Source of the DNA: Limoniibacter endophyticus
GTDB taxonomy: Bacteria; Pseudomonadota; Alphaproteobacteria; Rhizobiales; Rhizobiaceae
Assembly (NCBI RefSeq): GCF_014652835.1
Contig: NZ_BMZO01000002.1
Location: 124,001-188,000, forward strand
DNA length: 64,000 bases
Direction: 5' to 3'
Position numbers and translations under genes: made by a program. A model generated the notes under the pieces. That model was not told where the DNA came from. It saw nothing but the letters and a program-made list of their open reading frames with translations, and did no database searches. Each line of letters opens with the position of its first letter. Position 1 is the stretch's first letter. Shown here piece after piece: positions 53,107 through 61,210 of this stretch.

Positions 53107-53814
53107 TTAATCTATCAGGCCAAGCCTCAAGGCTTTCGCCACTGCGTGTACACGGCTGACTGCATTGAGCTTGACCGTCGAATTGACGAGATACTGGTTT
53201 GCCGTGTGAACCGAAAGGCCAAGTTTCTTGGCGATATCCTCGCTGGTCTGGCCGTTGGCGGTAAGCTTCAGGCATTCGAGTTCGCGCTTCGACAGGCCAG
53301 GATGCTCGACCAGATCCTGGACAGGAAGGGAAGCGATAACCCGGAAGAGCGCGAAGCACTGCATGTGCAGGTCGCAGATGGCCTCGCGCGATAATTGCCA
53401 TTGCGGGTCGAGAAACAGAAAATAACCGGTACGTCCGCGTTCGGCCTGAACGGGAAAAGCAAAGCCTGCACGACTTTCGACCAGCGAAGCTGCATGTATG
53501 CACACATCTGCACAGGGCAGGCCATCGCCCCAGCACAAAGGCAGCACCGATTCCAGACTATGCTGGATCATACGTTCCAGACCATGGGTTCCCAGGTTTT
53601 GCGGCGCCTTCTTCTCCCAACCATCGGTATCGAACAGCTGATCTGCCGCTTCCTTGCCATTGCTGGCGAACATGGAGAGGCACGCGAAACGGCGGATGCC
53701 GTGCTCCTGCGCAATCTCGCGGCAATGGCGATAGGCATCTGCGATCGTATGCAGATTGAACGCAGGTCCACTCTGACGTCGTCGGGTAGGGGTGGATTGC
53801 ATGACTTGAGGCAT
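53107..53814 (-). CDS. visR: LuxR family flagellar regulator VisR
   Basis: A 235-residue LuxR-type regulator. The N-terminal part (about 1-165) is a ligand- or partner-binding domain without the classical acyl-homoserine-lactone motif. The C-terminal HTH is SKRELECLKLTANGQTSEDI with LGLSVHTANQYLVNSTVKLN. It lies 11 bp behind a second LuxR gene in the order visN-visR, at the end of the flagellar locus, as in Sinorhizobium, where VisNR is the heterodimeric master activator upstream of Rem. GGGAG 6 nt before ATG 53814 supports the start. Confidence 0.78.
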   Translation of the reverse strand: MPQVMQSTPTRRRQSGPAFNLHTIADAYRHCREIAQEHGIRRFACLSMFASNGKEAADQLFDTDGWEKKAPQNLGTHGLERMIQHSLESVLPLCWGDGLPCADVCIHAASLVESRAGFAFPVQAERGRTGYFLFLDPQWQLSREAICDLHMQCFALFRVIASLPVQDLVEHPGLSKRELECLKLTANGQTSEDIAKKLGLSVHTANQYLVNSTVKLNAVSRVHAVAKALRLGLID

Positions 53815-53825
53815 TGTCAGCTCCC

Positions 53826-54518
53826 TCAGATCAAATTCGCGCGGATCGCCGTGGCGATAGCCATGGCGCGGTTGCTGGCAGAGAGCTTCTGCATGGCGTT
53901 CGACAAATAATTATTCACGGTATTGGCCGATACGGAAACGATAAGCGCTATGTCCTCGGTGGTCTTGCCCTCGGAAACCCAACGCAGACATTCGCGTTCG
54001 CGCTCCGAAAGAGCGGTGCTGCGATCTTGTGGCAAAGTCGCCTTGATGGACGACAGGATATAGGAACATTTCATCTGGGCGATCCGTATAAGATAATCGT
54101 CCATCGCGCCTGCATCTGAAGAAAACAACAGCAAATAGCGCTCCTTACCAGCCAGCAGCTGCAAGCAGCAATAATCGCCAACATGGCGATAGAGTGCGGG
54201 CGTAGCCTGGATCAGAGACGCATGAGGGCCGGTTTCGGCCGAATAAATCAGCGGCGCCTCGCCGGGCAGGGTAAGCTGATCCTGTTCGATAAGTGCCGGC
54301 AGAAAGCGCGCCTGCGCATGAAGCACGGCATCGTAGACCCAGCTTGCGGAAAGCACTTCGAGCATTGTGCGGCGACCATGCATGTGTGCGGAAAACAGCA
54401 GGTGGTGAACCGCTCCGCATTCTCTCGCGTGCTGGCTCAATGTTTCGCCAAGGTCGATTTGCGCCTGCTGGCCGGTTGCCGGACTCAAAAGACCTCGCTC
54501 CCGCTTGCAGCTGAGCAA
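53826..54518 (-). CDS. visN: LuxR family flagellar regulator VisN
   Basis: A 230-residue LuxR-type regulator with C-terminal HTH SERERECLRWVSEGKTTEDI and VSANTVNNYLSNAMQKLSAS. No ATG is available near the N-terminus, and an in-frame stop lies just upstream, so the start must be TTG: either 54518, or 54488, which has GGGAG 9 nt upstream. The first in-frame ATG (after LLFSAH) would remove about 45 residues. It is the first gene of a visN-visR pair. Identification rests on pairing, position and HTH; a VjbR-like quorum regulator is less likely because the acyl-homoserine-lactone domain pattern is absent. Confidence 0.74.
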   Translation of the reverse strand: MLSCKRERGLLSPATGQQAQIDLGETLSQHARECGAVHHLLFSAHMHGRRTMLEVLSASWVYDAVLHAQARFLPALIEQDQLTLPGEAPLIYSAETGPHASLIQATPALYRHVGDYCCLQLLAGKERYLLLFSSDAGAMDDYLIRIAQMKCSYILSSIKATLPQDRSTALSERERECLRWVSEGKTTEDIALIVSVSANTVNNYLSNAMQKLSASNRAMAIATAIRANLI

Positions 54519-54900
54519 AGCGACGTAGACGAATTATGCCAAATGGATAGCGATGTCAGTCCGGAAAATCCGCACTTTCGCCTTTCTTGATTAAACAAAA
54601 CCTGAACTCCGACGGTCAAAAAAGACTGTCTCCCCTCGCCCTCAACCGGCGATTCCCTCACGAAATGTAACGCGCCTTATCAAACGAGGAAACCCACTCG
54701 CACGTTTCCACAGCGGCATGCACAGCCATTTCGCGACCCGCCGCATGAAGACGTGGAATTGCTGCCTTCGGCCAACGGGTATAATTCTCCTGAATGACCT
54801 TTTGACGAAATACCATTCAGAAAAATTGGATACGCAAACCCTACCATATTACGGGGCCCATAGGTTAGCGTTGCGAAAATCAAACGGGATGGAGACGATC
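54519..54900. promoter_or_regulatory. intergenic region upstream of visN and of the quinone reductase gene
   Basis: A 382-bp gap between divergent genes. It should contain the visNR promoter and that of the downstream plus-strand gene. Two moderately AT-rich patches occur (54580-54620 and 54810-54850). The short ORFs in it have no ribosome site or recognisable sequence. Confidence 0.45.
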
Positions 54901-55908
54901 ATGAAAGCAGTCGGATACTACGAGAGCCTGCCGATAACAGATGACAAAGCGCTGATCGATGTCGAACTGGACAAACCGGAAGCCCGGGGGCGCGACCTGT
55001 TGGTCAAGGTCCATTCGGTTTCGGTCAATCCGGTCGATACGAAGGTGCGCAAGCGCGCGGCAGGCGAAGCGGGCAAGCCGAAAATTCTCGGTTTTGATGC
55101 AAGCGGCACGATCGAGGCGGTTGGGGAGGGCGTGACTGGCTATAGGGTCGGCGAGGAGGTTTTCTATGCCGGATCGATCGCCCGGTCCGGCACCAACGTG
55201 GAATATCATCTGGTGGATGAACGGATCGCGGGCAAAAAACCTGCATCGCTTTCCTTCCCGCAGGCTGCCGCAATGCCGCTGACGACGATCACCGCCTACG
55301 AGATGCTTTTTGAACGGCTCAAGATAAAAGACTCCGACAAGGGTAAAACGCTTCTCATAATCGGTGGGGCGGGTGGCGTGGGTTCCATGGCAATCCAGCT
55401 CGCAAGGAAACTGACCGACCTGACGATCATCGCAACCGCGTCACGCGATCAAAGCCGCAATTGGTGTAGGGAATTGGGTGCGCATCACGTCGTCGATCAT
55501 GGGGAAAACATTGCCACTGGCGTAAAGGCGCTTGGGATCAATACAGTAGATTATATCTTCTCGATCACCCACACGGATAGACATTTCCCGGCCATCATCG
55601 AGTTGATTGCGCCACAGGGATGTTTCGGCCTGATCGATGACCCGGACGCGTTCGATGTGCGTCTGCTCAAGGGCAAATCCGTATCGCTTCATTGGGAATC
55701 GATGTTCACCCGTTCAGTATTCGGCACGCCTGACATGGAGCGTCAGCGCGAATTGCTCGATCAAGTATCCAAGATGGTCGATGCCGGCGAAATACGCACA
55801 ACACTTTCCGAGGAGTATGGCAAGATCAGCGCAGCCAATCTCAAGCGCGCGCATGCTCAGCTTGAGAGCGGGCACTCTACGGGCAAGATCGTGTTGTCGG
55901 GTTTCTAA
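54901..55908 (+). CDS. zinc-type alcohol dehydrogenase-like / NADPH:quinone reductase family protein
   Basis: A 335-residue medium-chain dehydrogenase/reductase. The N-terminal catalytic domain has VNPVDTKVRKRAAG and GFDASGTIEAVGEGVTGYRV. The nucleotide-binding site is IIGGAGGVGSMAIQLARK at about residue 155. The catalytic zinc ligands of true alcohol dehydrogenases are missing (VNPVDTK instead of Cys-containing loop), so this is a zinc-free quinone or enone reductase type. ATG 54901 has GGAG 8 nt upstream; the longer ORF reaches into the gap. It is the first gene after the flagellar locus and apparently monocistronic. Confidence 0.8.
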   Translation: MKAVGYYESLPITDDKALIDVELDKPEARGRDLLVKVHSVSVNPVDTKVRKRAAGEAGKPKILGFDASGTIEAVGEGVTGYRVGEEVFYAGSIARSGTNVEYHLVDERIAGKKPASLSFPQAAAMPLTTITAYEMLFERLKIKDSDKGKTLLIIGGAGGVGSMAIQLARKLTDLTIIATASRDQSRNWCRELGAHHVVDHGENIATGVKALGINTVDYIFSITHTDRHFPAIIELIAPQGCFGLIDDPDAFDVRLLKGKSVSLHWESMFTRSVFGTPDMERQRELLDQVSKMVDAGEIRTTLSEEYGKISAANLKRAHAQLESGHSTGKIVLSGF

Positions 55909-56032
55909 GCGAATGCTCGACCTTCCGGAAGCGAAGGACCGATGCGTGAAGCGGGCTGAAGAGTGCTCAGTTTGTCGTTGGTCTGCGGACCGAACCCTCC
56001 CCTGAGCGGGGAGGGCGGAACTCGGGCTGAAA

Positions 56033-56599
56033 TCAGCTGCGAAGGCCCTTGAGAGCGTCCGACCAGCGATAGAGTTCCTTGATCGTGTCGGTTGCGCCCT
56101 GTGTGTTGAACTCGTTCGGCACGAACTCGCCGCCTTCATTGATGGACGCCGGGAAGTTCGGCACCATGATGCCTTCCGGAATTGGCATGAGCTTCAGTGC
56201 GGTGAGAATAGGCTTCGTGAGATGAGAAGCGCGCGCACCTGCCGTGCCGAAACCATAGCTCATGAAAGCGGCTGGCTTATAGTTCCACTCATTGTAGACG
56301 AGGTTCAGCGCGTTGATGAGCGCCGGCGTTGGGCCGCCATTATACTCAGGCGTGATGAAGATATAGGCATCGCCGCTCGCAACGCTCTTCGACCAGGCCT
56401 TGGTCGACTCATTTTCATATTGCGCCATACGTGGATGCTGCGGCTCATCATACATAGGCAGATTGAAATCGGCGAGGTCGACCAATTCCGGGCGGAATGT
56501 GCCGTCCTGCTTGGCGAAATCATAAAGCCACTTGCCAAAAACCGGGCCGACGCGGCCGGGACGGGTGCTGGCGACGATGATATTAAGCTGCAAAGTCAC
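56033..56599 (-). CDS. NADPH-dependent FMN reductase (flavodoxin-like)
   Basis: A flavin reductase of about 188 residues. The N-terminal FMN phosphate loop is IIVASTRPGRVGPVFGKWLY, and the second flavin loop is FITPEYNGGPTPALINALNL. The family reduces FMN or quinones with NADPH. No ATG is present at the N-terminus; I place the start at the GTG at 56599 (VTLQLNIIV), though a TTG at 56638 would add 13 residues. It is divergent from an HxlR-type regulator gene, an arrangement common for redox-responsive reductases. Confidence 0.82.
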   Translation of the reverse strand: MTLQLNIIVASTRPGRVGPVFGKWLYDFAKQDGTFRPELVDLADFNLPMYDEPQHPRMAQYENESTKAWSKSVASGDAYIFITPEYNGGPTPALINALNLVYNEWNYKPAAFMSYGFGTAGARASHLTKPILTALKLMPIPEGIMVPNFPASINEGGEFVPNEFNTQGATDTIKELYRWSDALKGLRS

Positions 56600-56692
56600 G
56601 GGAGTGCTCTTTTCTCGTTTGGGAGGATGCGGTATCAAACTGATACTGAGCTACCTAGGGGAAGACGCGAGAAGCTGCAAGAAGGCACATTG

Positions 56693-57079
56693 ATGAAACC
56701 AGGTGACACAAATGTTCCCGAAGTCATGTCGGGTGGATGCGAGCGATTGGCTCCGGTTCTCTCGCGGATAGGCGATAAATGGACGGTGCTGGTCATCATC
56801 CTGCTGGGACGTCGTTCAATGCGTTTCAACGAATTGAAACGGCAGATCGGCAGCATCTCGCAACGCATGTTAACCTTTACATTACGGGGACTTGAGCGCG
56901 ATGGGCTGGTAAAACGCACGGTGCAGGCGAGCGTACCTCCGCGTGTTGACTATGAACTCACTCCTCTTGGATTTTCACTGCTGGAACCGCTGCAACATCT
57001 CGGTAGCTGGGCGGTTGCCAATATGCCGGAGATCGAGGCATCGCAGGAAAGGTACGATGCGGAGGTTGAAGCCGCTTAA
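56693..57079 (+). CDS. HxlR family transcriptional regulator
   Basis: A 128-residue winged-helix regulator of the HxlR type. Typical segments are APVLSRIGDKWTVLVIILLG, RFNELKRQIGSISQRMLTFT, LRGLERDGLVKRTV, and PPRVDYELTPLGFSLLEPL. Members often sense electrophiles or oxidants and control the adjacent reductase gene; here the FMN reductase gene diverges from it across about 90 bp. No cysteine stands out near the N-terminus except C13-like in SGGCERL. ATG 56693 fits the family length. Confidence 0.86.
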   Translation: MKPGDTNVPEVMSGGCERLAPVLSRIGDKWTVLVIILLGRRSMRFNELKRQIGSISQRMLTFTLRGLERDGLVKRTVQASVPPRVDYELTPLGFSLLEPLQHLGSWAVANMPEIEASQERYDAEVEAA

Positions 57080-57169
57080 CGGTGTGTAGCTAATGCGTTG
57101 ACGCGCAATCAGCGGGGAAAGGTCTCCAGGCCCACTGATCGTGCTTGCCGATTGACATGGCTTGTTCCG

Positions 57170-57184
57170 GAACATAAAAGGAAC
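57170..57184. promoter_or_regulatory. LexA (SOS) box overlapping the promoter of the radical SAM-UdgX operon
   Basis: GAAC-ATAAAAG-GAAC is a perfect direct repeat with 7-bp spacing, the same as GTTC-N7-GTTC on the other strand, which is the LexA operator of alphaproteobacteria. An extra GTTCCGGAAC palindrome overlaps its left end (57164-57173). TTGACA at 57152-57157 is a good -35 box, and the LexA box covers the expected -10 region and reaches to 5 bp before the ATG. Binding would block transcription. Confidence 0.78.
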
Positions 57185-57189
57185 AAACC

Positions 57190-58422
57190 ATGAAAAAGAC
57201 GCTCAAGGAAAGATTGGCGATCCTCTCGGATGCCGCGAAATACGATGCGTCGTGTGCATCGAGCAGCACAGCGAAGCGAGACTCGTCGCGCACTGGCGGG
57301 CTAGGTTCGACGGAGGGGTCAGGTATCTGCCATGCTTATGCGCCGGATGGCCGGTGCATCTCGCTTCTGAAAATACTGCTCACGAATTTCTGTATCTATG
57401 ATTGCGCCTATTGCATTAACCGGTCTTCGAGCAATGTCGAGCGGGCTCGGTTTTCGGTCGAGGAAGTCGTCTGGCTTACGCTGGAATTCTATCGCCGCAA
57501 TTATATTGAAGGGCTGTTCCTGTCTTCCGGCATCATCCGTTCGTCGGATCACACGATGGAGGAGATGGTGCGTGTCGCGCGTGATTTGCGCAATCGGCAT
57601 AATTTCCGGGGCTATATCCACCTGAAGACCATTCCTGACGCCTCCGCCCATCTGATCGAGGAGGCGGGGCTTTATGCCGACCGTCTATCGATCAATATAG
57701 AGCTTGCGACCGACCAGGGCATCGGCCGATTCGCGCCGGAAAAGAAGCCGGCCAATATTCGTCGTTCCATGGCCGATCTGCGCTTGAAGATAGAAGAGGC
57801 GGGCGAGAAGACCCTGCGCACGAAGACGACGAAAAAGTTCGCGCCGGCTGGGCAAAGCACACAGATGATCGTGGGCGCTGACGACGCAGATGACAGGACC
57901 ATTCTTTCGACCAGTTCACGTCTTTATGGTAGCTACGGGCTGAAACGCGTCTATTACTCGGCTTTCAGCCCGATCCCCGATTCTTCCGCCGCACTCCCGC
58001 TGATCAAGCCACCACTAATGCGCGAGCACCGGCTTTATCAGGCGGACTGGCTTTATCGTTTCTATGGCTTCGCCATCGACGAAATTGTCGCCGACCGTGG
58101 CGACGGCATGCTGGATCTGGACCTTGATCCGAAGCTTGCCTGGGCTCTCTCCAATCGCAGCCGTTTTCCGGTCGATATCAATCGCGCGGAAAAGGAGATG
58201 CTTTTGCGTGTGCCGGGCTTCGGGACGAAGAGCGTGCAGTCAATCCTTTCCAGCCGCCGTTTGCGTCGGTTGAGGCTCGACGACCTGGGGCGGCTGGGTG
58301 TCTCGATCAGAAAGGTGAAGGCCTTCATCACGTGCGAGGGGTGGTCACCGCACCGCGTGCTGGATCGCAGCGATCTTCGCGCCATGTTCGCGCCTGAGCC
58401 AAAACAGCTGGCACTGCTGTGA
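57190..58422 (+). CDS. putative DNA modification/repair radical SAM protein with helix-hairpin-helix domain
   Basis: A 410-residue protein of the radical SAM family found next to uracil-DNA-glycosylase-like genes (the TIGR03916 type). The iron-sulfur cysteines are C68, C72 and C75 in FCIYDCAYC. A helix-hairpin-helix DNA-binding segment near the C-terminus (about 330-370) reads EKEMLLRVPGFGTKSVQSIL. It is presumed to act on nucleic acid; the reaction is unknown. AAGGA precedes ATG 57190, and a LexA box ends 5 bp before it. Its stop overlaps the start of the next gene (GTGA), so the two proteins are made together. Confidence 0.87.
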   Translation: MKKTLKERLAILSDAAKYDASCASSSTAKRDSSRTGGLGSTEGSGICHAYAPDGRCISLLKILLTNFCIYDCAYCINRSSSNVERARFSVEEVVWLTLEFYRRNYIEGLFLSSGIIRSSDHTMEEMVRVARDLRNRHNFRGYIHLKTIPDASAHLIEEAGLYADRLSINIELATDQGIGRFAPEKKPANIRRSMADLRLKIEEAGEKTLRTKTTKKFAPAGQSTQMIVGADDADDRTILSTSSRLYGSYGLKRVYYSAFSPIPDSSAALPLIKPPLMREHRLYQADWLYRFYGFAIDEIVADRGDGMLDLDLDPKLAWALSNRSRFPVDINRAEKEMLLRVPGFGTKSVQSILSSRRLRRLRLDDLGRLGVSIRKVKAFITCEGWSPHRVLDRSDLRAMFAPEPKQLALL

Positions 58423-59897
58423 GGGAATGGGTTGAAATCCGCATCGGGAAAGATTGCTTCACGCAGTGGCGAACCGCAGCGCGCAGGCTCTTCATCCAGA
58501 ACGTCGCGCCACATGAAATAGATTGGCGGTGCGCGCCGGGCGGGTTCGCCAGCGGATTGTTTGAGGAAGTTGCGCAGCAGTCACACGACCGGGGGCCTTC
58601 GCTATCGGGGCGGGAAGCACCGCATGTGCCATCTGCCTTTCTGGACCTGGCGGAGGTGATTTGTTGCCACTCAAGTCCCCTACGGCTTTCGCTGCTTTAC
58701 CGGCTGCTCTGGCGTTTGCAGGAAGAAAAGAGGCTCTTGTCACTGATAACAGACCCCGATGTGCATGAGGCGCGGATGATGGCAAAGTCCGTTCGGCGCG
58801 ACTGTCACAAAATGAAGGCCTTCTTACGCTTCAAGGAGGTGGGTGCTCCCGATCGTCGGCCGCGGCGCAGCTTCTTTGCATGGTTTGAACCGGATCATCA
58901 TGTCGTGGCGCGCACGGCTCCGTTCTTTCAGCGCCGGTTCACCGATATGGACTGGGTGATCGCCACGCCCAAAGGGTCTGCGATCTGGAACGGGAAGGAG
59001 TTGAAACTTTCCGACGCGCCTCAGGCAAACCCCGGCATTGTCGATGAAACCGATGATCTATGGCGCACCTATTTCCGCAATATCTTCAATCCGGCCCGTC
59101 TCAAGATAAAGGCCATGCAAGCAGAGATGCCCAGGAAATACTGGAAGAACATGCCGGAGGCCGAGCTCATTCCGGAACTGATTTCGGGTGCAGAAGTTCG
59201 CGTCAGGGAGATGGCGCAAGCAATGGCGACGCAGCCGCCATTGCTTCACCACCGGATCAAGGAGGCTCAGGCCATGGCAACACCAAAGGCCAATGTTCTG
59301 AATGAGGGGCTTGAAGGCGTGCGGCAGGCGGCGGAGACGTGCACGCGTTGCCCGCTCTATTGCAACGCGACACAGACCGTTTTTGGTGAAGGACCGGAGA
59401 ATGCCGGGACAATGTTGGTCGGGGAACAACCGGGTGATCAGGAGGATCTAACAGGCCGTCCCTTTGTCGGACCCGCGGGCAAGTTGCTCGAGGGAGTTCT
59501 GTCCGATGTCGGATTGAAGCGCGATAGACTCTATGTGACCAATGCCGTCAAACATTTCAAGTTTGAACCGCGCGGCAAGCGCCGTATTCATCAGAAGCCG
59601 AACATGAGCGAAATCAAGGCTTGCCGTTGGTGGCTGACGCAGGAACTTGAGTTGGTGCGGCCCAAGATCGTCGTTGCCATGGGGGCCACGGCTTTGTCTT
59701 CCTTGGTCGAGAAACGCTACAAACTTTCCGATCTGCGCGGCGAGGCGATGGAACGGGAAGATGGAGGGCAGCTTTTCGTCACCGTGCATCCGTCCTATCT
59801 TCTGCGGATTCCGGATCAAGGGAAAAAGCGCGAGGAGATGCAGCGGTTTCGGGATGATCTGGCCAAAATACGCGCTCTGGGTGAACGGGCGCCGTGA
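58419..59897 (+). CDS. DUF4130-UdgX fusion: uracil-DNA-crosslinking glycosylase-like protein
   Basis: A 492-residue fusion. Residues about 1-250 are the DUF4130 domain that normally accompanies the radical SAM partner (start VEIRIGKDCFTQWRTAAR). Residues about 290-492 are UdgX: CxxC at C308/C311, motif GEQPGDQED (335-343), the UdgX-specific loop K387-R-R-I-H391, and HPSYLL with H457. In studied UdgX proteins the loop histidine bonds covalently to the abasic site after uracil excision. The start is GTG 58419, overlapping the upstream stop. Both halves, the partner and the LexA box point to SOS-induced DNA damage handling. Confidence 0.88.
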   Translation: MREWVEIRIGKDCFTQWRTAARRLFIQNVAPHEIDWRCAPGGFASGLFEEVAQQSHDRGPSLSGREAPHVPSAFLDLAEVICCHSSPLRLSLLYRLLWRLQEEKRLLSLITDPDVHEARMMAKSVRRDCHKMKAFLRFKEVGAPDRRPRRSFFAWFEPDHHVVARTAPFFQRRFTDMDWVIATPKGSAIWNGKELKLSDAPQANPGIVDETDDLWRTYFRNIFNPARLKIKAMQAEMPRKYWKNMPEAELIPELISGAEVRVREMAQAMATQPPLLHHRIKEAQAMATPKANVLNEGLEGVRQAAETCTRCPLYCNATQTVFGEGPENAGTMLVGEQPGDQEDLTGRPFVGPAGKLLEGVLSDVGLKRDRLYVTNAVKHFKFEPRGKRRIHQKPNMSEIKACRWWLTQELELVRPKIVVAMGATALSSLVEKRYKLSDLRGEAMEREDGGQLFVTVHPSYLLRIPDQGKKREEMQRFRDDLAKIRALGERAP

Positions 59898-60020
59898 GTT
59901 TCTTTGGTCTATGGAACGTGGTGCTCAAGCGCCATTGATCGCAGCGTCAATCGTTCTATGCTTAGACGATTCTGAATTCGGACAAATCTCCTGCCCGCTG
60001 ATCCCAAGGACCTGTTTGAA

Positions 60021-61196
60021 ATGACCCTCTCCGCATTGCCGCTTGCCGATATCGCCGCCGAGGCGAAGGAATGGCGGCGCGATATTCATGCCAATCCCGA
60101 ACTTCTCTTCGATCTACCCCGCACGGCGTCCCTGGTCGCCGAAAATCTCAAGGCTTTCGGTTGCGACGAAGTCGCCACCGGCGTGGCGACATCGGGCGTG
60201 GTCGGCGTCGTTCGCGGCCGAGGGGGAGCTGGCAAGACAATAGCGTTGCGCTGCGATATGGATGCGCTTCCAATCCATGAGCAGACGAACCTGCCATATG
60301 CGTCGAAGCGCCCTGGCTTCATGCATGCCTGCGGTCATGATGGGCACACAGCCATCCTGCTTGGCGCGGCAAAGGCACTGACGGCCAGTCGTGCTTTTTC
60401 CGGCACTGTCGTGCTGGTATTCCAGCCGGCGGAAGAAGGCGGCGCCGGTAGTCGCGTGATGCTGGAAGAGGGGCTGCTCGAACGTTTCGGCATCGAGGAA
60501 GTATATGGCATGCATAATCTTCCGGGTCTCGATGTCGGTTCCTTTTCCATTCGTCCCGGCGCGCTCATGGCTGCGGCGGACCGTTTCGTCGTCACTGTCG
60601 ATGGTAAGGGAGGGCACGCGGCGTTTCCGCATCTTTGTGTCGATCCGGTACTGATCTCTTCGGAAATCACGGTCGCGGCACAGTCCATCGCGTCGCGTCT
60701 CGTCGATCCGCTGGATTCAGCAGTGCTTTCCATCACCTATTTCGAAACAGGCGGGGAGAATGCGCTGAACGTCATTCCGGCCACGGCGCGTTTCGGCGGA
60801 ACGCTACGCACGCTCAGCCCCAGGACGCGCAAGGATGCGGAGCAACGCTTCCGTGATATCGTGGAAAAAACAGCGGCAATGCACGGCGCGCGTGCGACCG
60901 TGGACTGGCGCCCCGGCTATCCGGTAACGATCAACGATCCGGAGAAGACGAAGGTGGCGAGCGCTGCTGCCGCAAGAATAGCGACGGATGGCACAATCGG
61001 TGAATGCCCGCCCATGATGGGCGCCGAGGATTTCTCCTTCATGCTGGAAAAGCGCCCGGGTGCGATGATCTGGCTCGGAAATGGCCCTTCCGCCGACCTG
61101 CACAATCCGGGCTACGATTTCAACGACGACGCGATTCTGCCCGGCATCTCCTACTGGCTGAGCCTCGTCGCACAGGAAATGAAACCAGCAGCTTGA
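60021..61196 (+). CDS. M20 family amidohydrolase (hippurate hydrolase-like)
   Basis: A 391-residue metallopeptidase of the M20D group, which removes acyl groups from amino acids or peptides. Metal ligands are visible in HACGHDGHTA (about 100-109), VFQPAEEGGAG, the MHNLPG loop, and MGAEDFSFML near residue 335. The dimerisation domain lies between. The stop TGA overlaps an ATG of the next gene, so the two are one operon. The specific substrate is not deducible. Confidence 0.85.
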   Translation: MTLSALPLADIAAEAKEWRRDIHANPELLFDLPRTASLVAENLKAFGCDEVATGVATSGVVGVVRGRGGAGKTIALRCDMDALPIHEQTNLPYASKRPGFMHACGHDGHTAILLGAAKALTASRAFSGTVVLVFQPAEEGGAGSRVMLEEGLLERFGIEEVYGMHNLPGLDVGSFSIRPGALMAAADRFVVTVDGKGGHAAFPHLCVDPVLISSEITVAAQSIASRLVDPLDSAVLSITYFETGGENALNVIPATARFGGTLRTLSPRTRKDAEQRFRDIVEKTAAMHGARATVDWRPGYPVTINDPEKTKVASAAAARIATDGTIGECPPMMGAEDFSFMLEKRPGAMIWLGNGPSADLHNPGYDFNDDAILPGISYWLSLVAQEMKPAA

Positions 61197-61210
61197 TGCT
61201 CGAGGGAACA

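Noticed and set aside
53107-54518. Reading the two LuxR genes as VjbR/BabR quorum-sensing regulators
   Set aside because: The N-terminal halves do not show the pattern expected of an acyl-homoserine-lactone domain, and tandem visN-visR in a flagellar locus explains them better.
54680-54883. 67-codon minus-strand ORF in the visN-reductase gap
   Set aside because: No ribosome site and no recognisable sequence; the region is better explained as promoter DNA.
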